DNA of 26,893 nucleotides. It comes from Pelargonium cotyledonis. Lineage: Eukaryota; Streptophyta; Magnoliopsida; Geraniales; Geraniaceae. Below the pieces are notes generated by a model. The model was not told the DNA's origin, did not search any database, and saw only the letters and a program-made list of their open reading frames with translations. Where the stretch lies: contig JAYMTA010000558.1 of assembly GCA_036897625.1 (NCBI GenBank), forward strand, positions 1-26,893, read 5' to 3'. The translations under genes were made by a program, and so were the position numbers. Position 1 is the first letter of the stretch; every line of letters starts with the position of its first letter. Shown here piece after piece: positions 13,995 through 24,068 of the stretch.

Positions 13995-16900
13995 CTAAGC
14001 ACCACCTTGGATGCACCTCCTAAGATCAGCATTTTCATTGCTCAAAGACTCCATCTGAGATTGAAGGATGTTGATCATAGCTTGCGCGCTCATCATTTCC
14101 AGCTTCATCGTCTCCCTCTCTATTGAACCCTTGTGTATCTCGTTCTGCAACTTGTTTATGTATTTCATGCAGCAAGACGGCAACCCAACATTATTCACAT
14201 TAACATTATAATTACCCACCTCCGTCCCTGCTGCTGCTACTGCTGCTGCAGGAACTTGAATGCTGCTACTATTATTGTTATTATAACTATTCTCTTTGGC
14301 CTCGACAGAGGCCAATAAAGATAACTCCAACAGCGGTGATGGAAGATTTGCTGTATTATTGTTGGTTCTGGTGGTGGTGGTGGTGGTGGTAGTAGTGACG
14401 GTTGTGGTCACTGCGGTTGCTGCTGTTGTTGTCGTAGATGAGGCATTGTGATCATGAGTGCTTCTAGTTGAATTGTCCGAACCATTTGAATGGTTGGAAT
14501 CCAATTCGTTCTGCCTTCTCCTTTTGTATTGAATAATTGGGAAAGGCGCTTCTCGATTAACCACGCAGAGTTCTGGACAGTCGTCCAACCTTTCGCTCTT
14601 GCAAACAGGAAGGAGATTTTGAGTTTCTTTAGGAAGCTCATTACTACTATGTAGAGCCTCCTCTATGGACTGAGTATCCTACACAAAGATACATATTACA
14701 TTTAGAACCCGGTTTTGGATATTTATTAAAGATTTCAAACATACATGACATGACGGAGAATTGTAACAAATTAACATATATTTATGGATTGGTAAGAGGC
14801 AGCACAACACAATTCAGACATCTGGTGAAATAAAGTCAACATGCCATTTCAAACCAAACCACAATTAATATCCAAGTCATTCCTTTTTAAGTGATTAGAA
14901 CTGAAAATGGTTCTGACAATATTCATTTCCAAAATACTTCAGTCCATCACACGTGTAATGATCAAGTGAATGCAAAACCGAGTAATTCACCCAACAGCAA
15001 ATGGAGACCAAATAAGGAGAAGTTAATGTTAACAACTAAACGGGGGAGAGAGTACGCACCTCTTGTGAAAAGTTAAAATGTAAGAAAAAAATTCAAAGCA
15101 AAACATGAAAACTAGTTAGCAGTTGTAAAGCACAAAGATAGAAGTTGAAGATGCGTACCTTACACGCAACCATCATAATTATTGTACAATTAATCCAGGC
15201 ACTATATAGAACAAACACTCGCACAAATATACAGCTAGCATATAGGGTAATAGATAAACAAATTGAAAATTTTGAATGGCTATAAGCCCTACCCATAACA
15301 TGTTACAAAATTCAAGTAAAACCAATTCGATGCTGCAACAAATTACCAAGTCTAAAGTTACGTGGATGACAAGGAACCTCTCTAAGAACATAAGGAACCC
15401 AAACCAAACCCAAATAATTTGAAGAACATGTCATGAGACATTACTATGTAATTACTAGCCAAAGCCTCTGATACAATAAGAATCACCAATTCTTCAAGTG
15501 GGAACGCAAGGTGAACAGGAGGCCATAAGTATAGTATAAAAAGAAAGTCAGATTGATGTCATAAAGCAAGTCTATAGGGATGGAAACACAAAATCTACAA
15601 CAAGATGTGACTTGATGAACCACTTTACCAAGAAAAACATTATACGATGAATTAGGAAACATGGGAAGGGAAACCTTGGAACCCACAGCTGCTACATTGT
15701 GCACAAGACCTATTTTACAAACTTGAAGGAAACAAGGGAAGGGGGGATCTTTGTAGGCTACTGCAATGATACTACCACACTGAGCGATACATGCTTCCAT
15801 AACTGGAATAGCAGCACTGCCCTTAATCACATTTTACCACAAACTGTTTAGAGTCATCTCCCTAACAAGGAAGGATCCATAACCACAAAGCATAACACAA
15901 TATATATACATATTATACTTGCTTCAACGCCCTTGTCATGTGTAATTCATAATTAAACTAAATATAGCCTCGTATTGATTTACCATACTAAAGACATGTC
16001 GACTGAAAAACATTCATTCCATTAATTTATAACATGAAACTTTGTGTACCCTCAACAAAAACTTATCAGATTGGGCTAGCCTGCCCCTCTATTCACCCTT
16101 TCTTAATAACAACAAGCATCAGCAACATCCAAAATGTGAAGACACAATAAGACCCCTTTTACGCTCATAAATTCAAAATGAACACAAAATGGGGTGGCCC
16201 AATGCACCGGGCTCACACCAGTATGGGTTTGAGGATAGTCATTTATGTATGCAATCTTCCTCTTGCTTTTTCAGAGAAACTGTTTCACTCACTCAAACTC
16301 GCAGCCTTAAGGCCACAAAGCAGTAACTTCATTGTTTTTCCATGGATTAAAAAATATAGTTAAAAAATGTAATTCCCATTTTATTTATATAAAAAAAACA
16401 GTGCCCACATTCAAGTCCTTCAATACTTCCAGTTCTTCCTGTTTGGAAAGTTTGTTAAGCCACTAAAAATAAATAATACATATCATGAAACTTCAAAACT
16501 TATAGCAAAAATGATCCCTTGCATATTGTTATGACCTTTTGAGAGGATTTTTTTTCTTACTGGTTATAGATCATACTCCCACTATCCCAAAATAATTGTT
16601 CACTTTTTCTAAATAAATGAATTGTCCCAAAATAATTGTCCACTTTCTATTTTGTTTAGTTAGTTATGCATGAATTAACCACAATATCCTTTAGATAAGT
16701 TTATTAGATTCCATTGACTTTGTTACAACAAGAACACATGGGGGTATAACGGGGGGAACCTAACTCTGGCTAACTCTGGAAAGTAGACAATTATTTTGAG
16801 ACGTAGGGGGTAGCATTTCATGCAAGATGCCTAGATTACAGGAAATGCGCTTAACTCATCACTTAGTGTACTACTCAAGGTTCACTACTGATTCAGTATG

Positions 16901-18788
16901 ATTATGAGCATTATATGACAATACATGTTCACCATCTAAAAGTGAATTATGTTCCTTCAGTAACACATTGATTTATTTACACGTATTGAAAACATGATGA
17001 GGCATTACTTGCATTACAGTGTAACACAGCATGCATGGTGAAGTCCAATAGTTATATTGAAACAAAACAAAAGGATAAAATATAACCAACTCAGATGAAC
17101 GATGAACCTGTTGAACATCATTTGCTTCAACGTAAGCATCATCACCAGGCACTGTCTCTTCTAAAGGCTCCTCTCCTGGGACCAAAGCTGTCGCATCATC
17201 CTCCCATTCCTCCTCAATGAAAGGTGCATATCGACTCCCATTTGGAGGTCCTAAACCACTCTTTTGAAACACTCTACATAGAACATAAGCTTCCTACCCC
17301 GTCAACCAAGAATAAGAAATAATTAATAACAATCAGATTATCATACCTTAGACAAAACATAATAGGGTTGTAGCTGCATAATAAATGCAAAAGGTAGAAG
17401 GATGCCAAAAATTTGAGTGTAACATATCCTACAACCGGGTACCCCAAAAGGCAAACTTTCCATCATTGTCCTACTCAGCTATTTGGCTTCAATAAAGCCA
17501 GTTATAATTTGAGATTAAATTCTTGACAAGTACTCAATCTCTCAGTCACTCAAAGAAGCAAAACAGCAGCTTCACTTGCAATCACCTCCAAAACTCTTGT
17601 TCAATTGTAATGTAATATCATAAAAATGAAGTTCGATTTAATTGCCCTACACCCTATAAAAACTAAAGACAACAACACTAGTTCCTTTATCCTTCTTATA
17701 CCTCCATCAGAACCAAGTACTGCCTATTTGCCTAGATTCCTTTTCGCTAAGTAACCTATGCCTGGATAAATTAATACACATGAGAACATAAAATCTACAA
17801 TCACGGAACTAGAGCTCTACCTGTGTGGCCTCTGCCTTCTCCAACTCTTCATCAACTAGCCTGTACTCGTGCATGACCCAATCAGTCCGTTTCCCATCTG
17901 GAGCCCGACCACTATGAAACACAAGAGTCTTCTTCATTCCAAAGGTTCGATTAGCATGGCGAACTGTCCTGTCCTTTCCCGTTGCCTTCCAATACCCCTT
18001 ACCTGTAGCCCTATTCATTCTAGCCCCATTACCATATTTCCTATCCAATGCACTGAAGAAGTACCACTCTTGGTCTCTGCTCTTCAATCTCGACTTACCT
18101 GCAATATATGGAGAAACGTAAACCTTCCGAAAAGGAAAACAGAAATCTAACCACCCCCGAACTGTTAAAAATAAAAAGATTTCAGAGAACTGAAATAAAG
18201 AACTCATTTTCTACTCCATTTTTATAACCCAGTGCACCAATCAAGTACCAGTCTCTACCCAAGCTCTTCACTCTCTCTTGCTTAGCAACTCAGTCTTTTG
18301 GGATTTGGTTCATCACTTCACTCTCGTTTCACTTAAAAGGTAAAATCTAAAAATTAAGAACCACAAAATCATCAATAAACAGCCATAAAAATGTTTGATT
18401 TTTCCCTTAGGTCGCAAGGAATTGAAAATCAGGCATAACCCACCATACAAACACACAAAAGAAACACATTTAAAAGATAAAAACAAAACCCATTTCGTTT
18501 CGCTTCATTTCTGTTTCGATTAGCCTAAACCCAACAACACTCAGCAAAAATCGGAACAGATCAGAAATAAACCAAACCCACAACTCAAAACAGTAAGAGA
18601 AAGAGGGGAAATTTACAGGGAAGCTCCCAAGGCTCGGATTTGTAGATATCGACTTCTGAAATGGCGTTGAAGCGAAAGGGCTTGCCGCAGACCTTGCGCT
18701 TGAGGTAGTAACTGACCAGCTCCTCGTCCGTCGGGTGGAACCTGAAACCCGGCGCCAGCGACGTTGCCGATGCTGTCTCGCGACCCAT
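13995..18788 (-). CDS. NAC050: NAC transcription factor, NAC050/NAC052 type with C-terminal coiled coil, 4 exons
   Basis: Exons in transcript order: 18788-18617, 18098-17821, 17293-17108, 14678-13995; all GT-AG with frame kept; intron 3 is about 2.4 kb; product 439 aa. The NAC domain covers about residues 11-163: [92 protein letters not shown]. It is followed by [13 protein letters not shown] and the family block [14 protein letters not shown] with basic KRRR at 264-267 (possible NLS). Residues about 294-317 form a polythreonine tract, and about 383-433 are predicted coiled coil ([23 protein letters not shown]). There is no transmembrane segment. In Arabidopsis the NAC050/NAC052 C-terminus binds the H3K4 demethylase JMJ14 to repress genes; the coiled coil here suits that role, but it is inferred. 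The start is the ATG at 18788; upstream in-frame sequence has no ATG. Confidence 0.95.
14370..14390 (-). repeat. Coding (ACC)7 microsatellite encoding threonines
   Basis: Seven perfect GGT repeats on the + strand encode consecutive threonines in the NAC050-like protein, within a longer Thr/Asn/Ala-rich linker (residues about 290-322). It lies between the conserved CPELC block and the coiled coil, so length changes should be tolerated and the tract is probably polymorphic. Confidence 0.85.
16576..16810. mobile_element. Stowaway-like MITE (235 bp) in NAC050-like intron 3, with duplicated left end
   Basis: Left end CTCCCACTATCCCAAAATAA; right end reversed CCCCCTACGTCTCAAAATAA; TA on both flanks (16574-16575 and 16811-16812). 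A second copy of the left terminal motif, GTCCCAAAATAATTGTCCAC, sits internally at about 16623-16642, so the element has a partial internal duplication of its own end. No coding capacity. It is in the largest intron of the NAC050-like gene. Confidence 0.85.
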
Positions 18789-19997
18789 CTCGCAGACGCT
18801 CTCGTAGAGTACTGGGTTCGTGGTGGATTTCGATTTTGGTGGGAAAATAGCTAAAACTAGGGTTTCTTCGATGACAAGGAAGTGCTGGTTTTGCGAATTT
18901 TGCTCAATCAGAAAGCTCTGGTTGATTTTGCTAAAAAGCAAAAACAAAAACTACTGTGTACTTGAAATTGCTGACAAATTATATTATTGAAAGAACCATC
19001 ACTGTAAAATTAAGAGAACAGAACAGAAGAAGATAAAAATTTGATTTTTATTTTTTTGTAGGTGGTAGGTTTTGTTTTCACTGAGGAAGCGAGACACGTT
19101 TATTTGGCAGAAAGAGTGTGTACCATATTGGGGACATTAAATTCGCAAAAAAAATGAAATGGGTAAGAAATTGAAAAAAAAATCAGAAAAAAATTGAACT
19201 TTTCTAAAAAAATGTATTAATTATGAGACAGTACATAGGTTTTTGTATGAGGAAGATATAGGAAGCATCTTTAATGGAGAGGTGAAGAATACGTTACCGG
19301 AGAATGCTTGACCTGGAAGGCAAGTAAGGGGGGCAAGGGCAAAATGGGAATTATGAAAAGATGAGGAAAAGTCAAAAATGAAGAGACAAGATGGGTGTTG
19401 ATTGGTGGGTTGGGTCTCCAAGGCTTCTTCAAGCTCAAGGCAGCCTGAAAATTTGGTAAAGTTGGGAGTGACAAGTGACTTTTGGAGTTTGTAGAGAGAT
19501 AGACAGAGAAAGACATGCCTGCTTTTGGTTTTGGCTGCTCTGCCACCACCATCACAATATCATATCAAAAAGTAGAGGTAGAGCTCATTTGGGCATAGGT
19601 TATATGCAGAGATAATGAATATACCCGAGGATAACACAGTTGATAGTTGATAGCGCAAAGTTGCATGAGTGAGATGAGTTCTCGGTTCTATTTTTGAAAC
19701 ACTTATAAAATGGGTTGGGAATTTTAATATTTGACCAAATCTCGAATGGCGATCGCGAGTTTTTGAGTCCACTATGACATCTAATAGTATTAAACAAAAC
19801 ATGAATATGAGTCGAACTGTTTTTGGCTTTGTATAGGTCATTAAACTTTATTCATTCATATTCAAATGAATTTGTGGGAGCGGAGCAACCACTTGTATTC
19901 TGAATAAGGTGGTGTCATCACATACTCACCTAAGTGGGTTCATGGAAACATAGCGATTCATCGGATCCAACATATATATGGGTAAAATGAAGGTGAG
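18789..19997. other. Upstream region of the NAC050-like gene, no further gene called
   Basis: The first 200 bp are likely 5' UTR and core promoter of the NAC050-like gene on the minus strand. A 94-codon minus-strand frame at 19271-19555 starts MMVVAEQPKPKAGMSF and is Pro/Leu-rich; it has no recognisable domain and I could not attach further exons. Nothing else stands out. Confidence 0.45.
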
Positions 19998-20719
19998 TCA
20001 ATGATTTGAAAACCGGAATGGACCTTCCGGTTCAACCGATTGACCCGAGACCTGGTGGTCTCTCCGGTCCGGGATATATGCTGACGGATGTATGGTTAAA
20101 ACTCAGTCAAACCGGTAAAACCGATGACAAAATTCGGTGGGTTGACTGGATTTTTCTATTTTGGCTTATGGGTATTTTCTGTTTTGGGCTAATGGTCATT
20201 AGAAATAGTTATAGAATTGGCCCAAATGTAAAGTTGTAATTGAAATTTGGAACAACCCAAGCCCATGAAAAAAAAATGAATAAAAAATAAAAACGTAAAC
20301 CATTAACCACCTCTTTTTGCAGTAGCCGCCACCGCCACAGCCACAGGTGAGCAATATTCTTTTCTCCATTTTCTTCTCTGTAATTTTCTTTTTGCTGGAA
20401 CTTCCATCTCATCTTACACTCTTTTCTTCATCTTCTTCATTGTTTTTTTTATACTGGTTTAAGAGGACAAAAAATTGCAGTGTTCTTTCTTTTCCTTGTT
20501 GTTCAATAGATTGAAATCGATTTAAGTTGTATTGGATTGGGTATTAAGTTTTTTGGCTATTGATAACCAATTAGAATTGAGGATAAAAAAAAGACACATG
20601 TAAGACTTATGTATGAGAGCATGTATATATATATATAATACCGACCCAGTCGATCAGGCTGACCCGGTGAACCGTTGATCTAACCGGTTCGCCCTCCGGG
20701 TCTGTTTTTAAAACATTGA
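19998..20719. mobile_element. Putative non-autonomous DNA transposon with imperfect terminal inverted repeats
   Basis: The left edge reads TCAATGATTTGAAAACCGG and the right edge read in reverse gives TCAATGTTTTAAAAACAGACC. Both are followed within 15-30 bp by CCGG-rich subterminal sequence (for example CCGGTTCAACCGATTGACCC on the left, CGAACCGGTT and CACCGGGTCAG on the right). Such AACCGGTT-rich ends occur in common plant MITE-like families. I cannot define a clean target-site duplication or a superfamily. The interior has no transposase. Confidence 0.45.
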
Positions 20720-22238
20720 GGTTATCATTAAGGAGAAAGGGAATATGATCAATTAAGATATCATTATCATACGTTAAAACTACATAATTTTGATGTTACA
20801 ATTAATCATTTACTCAAAATTACATAGTTTTGAAAGTTTGACTTACCTAACTTTAGGTAAATCGACTCACCCCCATTTTTTCATATATATATATAACAAT
20901 TAAACAGAAAACAATTTTGAAATACAGCACCAATATGCGTCACACTTGGTATACTGGTGCATGACATTTGCCTTCTCTTTTTAATTTGTTTGATTCATGT
21001 ACAAAGAGTGGTATTTTTTTATATAACCAACATAATGGTTGTTGTTGGAGGATAAGGTACAAGTATTTGGGGGCACTTGACGACGATGATGTGATTCGAC
21101 ACTTCTCTTTAAGGTATCGTTTGGTTCAAAAAATTTAAAATACTATAGATTGTGAATATTATGAGAATGTAAATTATAAGAATGAAAAATGAATAATACT
21201 ATGTTTGTATAAGTGAGAAAAAACTAAATTATTGTGTTTGAAATAAATAAACTGAAAATAAAAAATTTGAAAAAATATAAAAAATTACATGTATACCCTT
21301 TTATATTACCATGTTTGTTACACATATTTTCACGAGAAATTGTAAATTTCGAATGAGATAATTTTATTTTTTAGTTCGAAAGTGTAACATTAAATATATA
21401 CGTATATTAACATATTTTTGTATTCTAATAGTATACATTTTTTGCAAGACGATCTTAGTCGCTCTCATAGCCCTACATGAATAAATAAAAAATTGTATAA
21501 TTATAGTATAATATATGATTTGTGAATGGATACATAAAAAAATTTAAGGATATAAATGTCACTCAAGAATTCAAAGGGTAGAAAAGTTTCCATAAATCAC
21601 AAATAAACTGATTAGATGGTATTTTGTTTTCAGGGTTTATGGGTGATTTTGAATTCCAGTGATCACCATTTTACATTCTCTCTCTTATGACTAACTTTAC
21701 ACAAACACAAGAAAATGAACTTTCTCACTGATTTTGTCACTTTTCCTTATAAAATCGGAGTACCATACGATACATAAATTCAAAGTGATCGGTGTGACGA
21801 CATACTAAGTTTGCGTCATGTGTACAGTTTTTCTTTTAACGAATGACTTTGTTTCTATGAGCTACTAGATATTAATATTGAAGTTTTGGCTGACTTATAC
21901 ATTGTTACTATGTGTGTGAGCAAATAAATATATTCATAAATTTTATTCTTTTAACTCAAAGAAATCAAATTCATAATTTCCAAAAATTATCAAAATCATG
22001 AAGATAAGTTTTTTTTTTTTGAAAAAAAGTTAATTTGTAAACCAATTTGAATATTTGTACATGATTTAAGAGGAAAAAAATCATTAAGTATTTTTATAAA
22101 AGTTATAGTTTGTTTTTAGAAAAATAATGTCCAATCACGAAATTCATAAGGTTAAGTTTTAAATCCAATTGTTGCATTTTATATTTAAATTAAAAAAAAT
22201 TACGAAATTGGTTGGACTATTTTAATTTTTCAAAATTA
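20720..22238. other. Very AT-rich intergenic region with two near-palindromes
   Basis: No coding sequence is seen. Two related near-palindromes, AAAACTACATAATTTT (20776-20791) and AAAATTACATAGTTTT (20816-20831), lie 40 bp apart and reappear near the LINE-like element at 24053 and 25893. The rest is AT-rich, with A and T runs, and looks like degenerate intergenic DNA. Confidence 0.5.
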
Positions 22239-22398
22239 AAATTCCAAGTGTGATACGGTATCATCTCAGGTCTTTTTTTCCAAAGTCAAGGTATAAGTCC
22301 AAGTCAATGTCCAAGTTAGGGTCCGAGTTAAATTCAAAGTCCAAGTCAAGTTTCAAGTAAAGGTTTGTCTTGGTGACAATCAAGTCTTCAATCCAGGT

Positions 22399-22422
22399 GG
22401 TGACGGTGACGGTGACGGTGAC
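22399..22422. repeat. (GGTGAC)4 hexanucleotide repeat
   Basis: Four perfect GGTGAC units, followed by related copies of GTCCTCAATYCAGGTRGTGACGG to about 22470. Immediately to the left (22280-22360) is a degenerate array of TCCAAGT/CAAGTC words. Both resemble subterminal or LTR-like repeat regions, but no element boundary could be set. Confidence 0.7.
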
Positions 22423-22732
22423 GTCCTCAATTCAGGTAGTGACGGTGACATCCTCAATCCAAGTCGTGGGAAATCCTGCGTAAGGTATTGCACCGTTAAA
22501 CTGAGTCCTAAGGGTGATCCCAAGAAACAGCCTCCGGCGTGAGAATGAGAATCTCACACAAACAATTTATAGAAACTAGGGACTGAATCGTTACTCCGTG
22601 GCTCATTCATAAAGTGAAGAACGCAAGAAGAACATGATGAACACTCGAAGAACATGTAGAGAGAGATTTCGGTTCAATATTACGAGTGCTCAAATGATAA
22701 AATGTCTGACCTTTTCACGAGAGGCCTTAGGG

Positions 22733-22743
22733 CCTTTTTATAG
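22733..22743 (-). promoter_or_regulatory. Possible TATA box (minus strand) beside the minisatellite
   Basis: On the minus strand the sequence reads CTATAAAAAGG, a near-consensus plant TATA box, about 280 bp downstream of the 25-bp tandem repeats. Transcription would run leftward toward 22200, where no gene is visible. It may be the promoter of a degraded transposable element. Weakly supported. Confidence 0.25.
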
Positions 22744-23020
22744 TTTTGACTTATCTACCACGGTTGACCTTTCATCTTCCGGCGTCACGAGCCCGATCGC
22801 AGGAGTTCGGTCGTAGTCTTTGCGTCCATCATGTTGGTTTGTCACATCAATAGGACTGGAGCACCTGTTTGACGTGGTCGAGACTTCTGGAGTGAGTCGT
22901 TTGGAACATGACTTATGGATGAAGTTGGTGTGAGGCATGGCGCGGAGCATGGATGCTTGATTTGTTCGATCATGGACAAAGAACCGCCAAAAGTGGACAT
23001 GATGCTGTGTCGGCGAATAA

Positions 23021-23141
23021 CCAAAATGCTGGTGATGGCGAATGGCCAAAATGCTGGTGACGGCAAATGACCAAAATACTGGTGACGGTGAATGACCAAA
23101 ATGCTAGAGACGGCGAATGACCAAAATGGTTGGTGATGGGG
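23021..23141. repeat. 25-bp minisatellite, about 5 copies
   Basis: Units start at 23021, 23046, 23071, 23096 and 23121 and read approximately CCAAAATGCTGGTGACGGCG followed by AATGA, with 1-5 changes each; the last is partial. Open frames on the minus strand here translate to repeated HFGHSPSPAFW-like peptides and are artefacts of the repeat rather than genes. Confidence 0.85.
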
Positions 23142-24052
23142 TGGAGGCTTAGTCTCATTTATTTTGGAGTGGTGCGAGAGGGAGAATAAAAATATAGAGT
23201 GTGCTGTAGTGATGGAGAGAATAAATTTGGAGTGAACTCATGTATTGGAAAGGAAAAGAGAGAAGTAATAAAATATTGGGAGTCTAATTGAGAGCTCGCA
23301 TGCAAGATCATTAAGGGAGAGGAGATATGTTTTCATGTGTGGGCGATGAGGTGGCTCAAAGGGAGTGGATGAGAGGAGGAGAGTGGGTCATGGGCTTTTA
23401 TGCGCGCTGATTTGAATCGCCGTGCACGCGTGCTGATTTCGAGGTTGCGCCAAGTGTGTAATTGCAACGTGACCTTTTTGGGTCCTTCACCAGATTCATT
23501 TTTTGAAATCAGATTCGACTTCCATTTGAACAGTTGCGCTCCATGCATTTTTCTCTTCAATATGAGTATAGTGTTGGATATTTTTGGATGACTTCATTTT
23601 TTAGGTCGCTCTAACCGGTTCGGACCGGCTAACCATTTTTTCGTCTGAGTAGGCATGCCATGTGTCTATCTCTCATTGGCGAATTTACTTTTGATTTTTT
23701 ATGCCGAATCAGAAACTTTTATTTGTGCTTGAATTTCATTTTTAAAATATTTTTTCTCGAATATGGTAAATATATTAAGTCCGTCGTATGAATATGTGTT
23801 TTTTAAACGAACTCATAATCATGTTTCTCTTTCTTAAAACTATTAATTAAGTTGTTTTAATAAAGCGTTTCTATTTTTTTTTTTAATTTTGCATGTAACA
23901 TTTTTTTGTAAAATTTAAATTAATAGTCGTGTTTTCTGAAAAAACACATTAAGTTAAATTTGTTTATAAAACGAACATGCGAATAATAATTTATCAATTA
24001 TGAGTAAAATGTATATCAGTTTACTGATGTAACTTTTACATCAATTGCAATC
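23142..24052. other. Intergenic region, no gene seen
   Basis: The left part (to about 23640) is purine-rich and less AT-rich than its surroundings; the right part is strongly AT-rich. Short open frames on both strands near 23333-23591 have no domain. I see no RNA gene. Confidence 0.5.
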
Positions 24053-24068
24053 AAAACTACGTAGTTTT

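Noticed and set aside
15483-15830. 115-codon minus-strand open frame inside intron 3 of the NAC050-like gene
   Set aside because: It starts at GTG, has no recognisable domain, and the flanking NAC exons splice cleanly across it in phase 0. Probably chance or an old repeat.
19271-19555. 94-codon Pro/Leu-rich minus-strand frame starting MMVVAEQPKPKAGMSF
   Set aside because: The beginning looks gene-like, but no domain is recognised and no downstream exon continues it. It could be a first exon of an unknown gene or a remnant; too weak to call.
22738-23158. Overlapping minus-strand frames rich in His, Phe, Ser and Pro
   Set aside because: They are translations of the 25-bp minisatellite and change frame freely.
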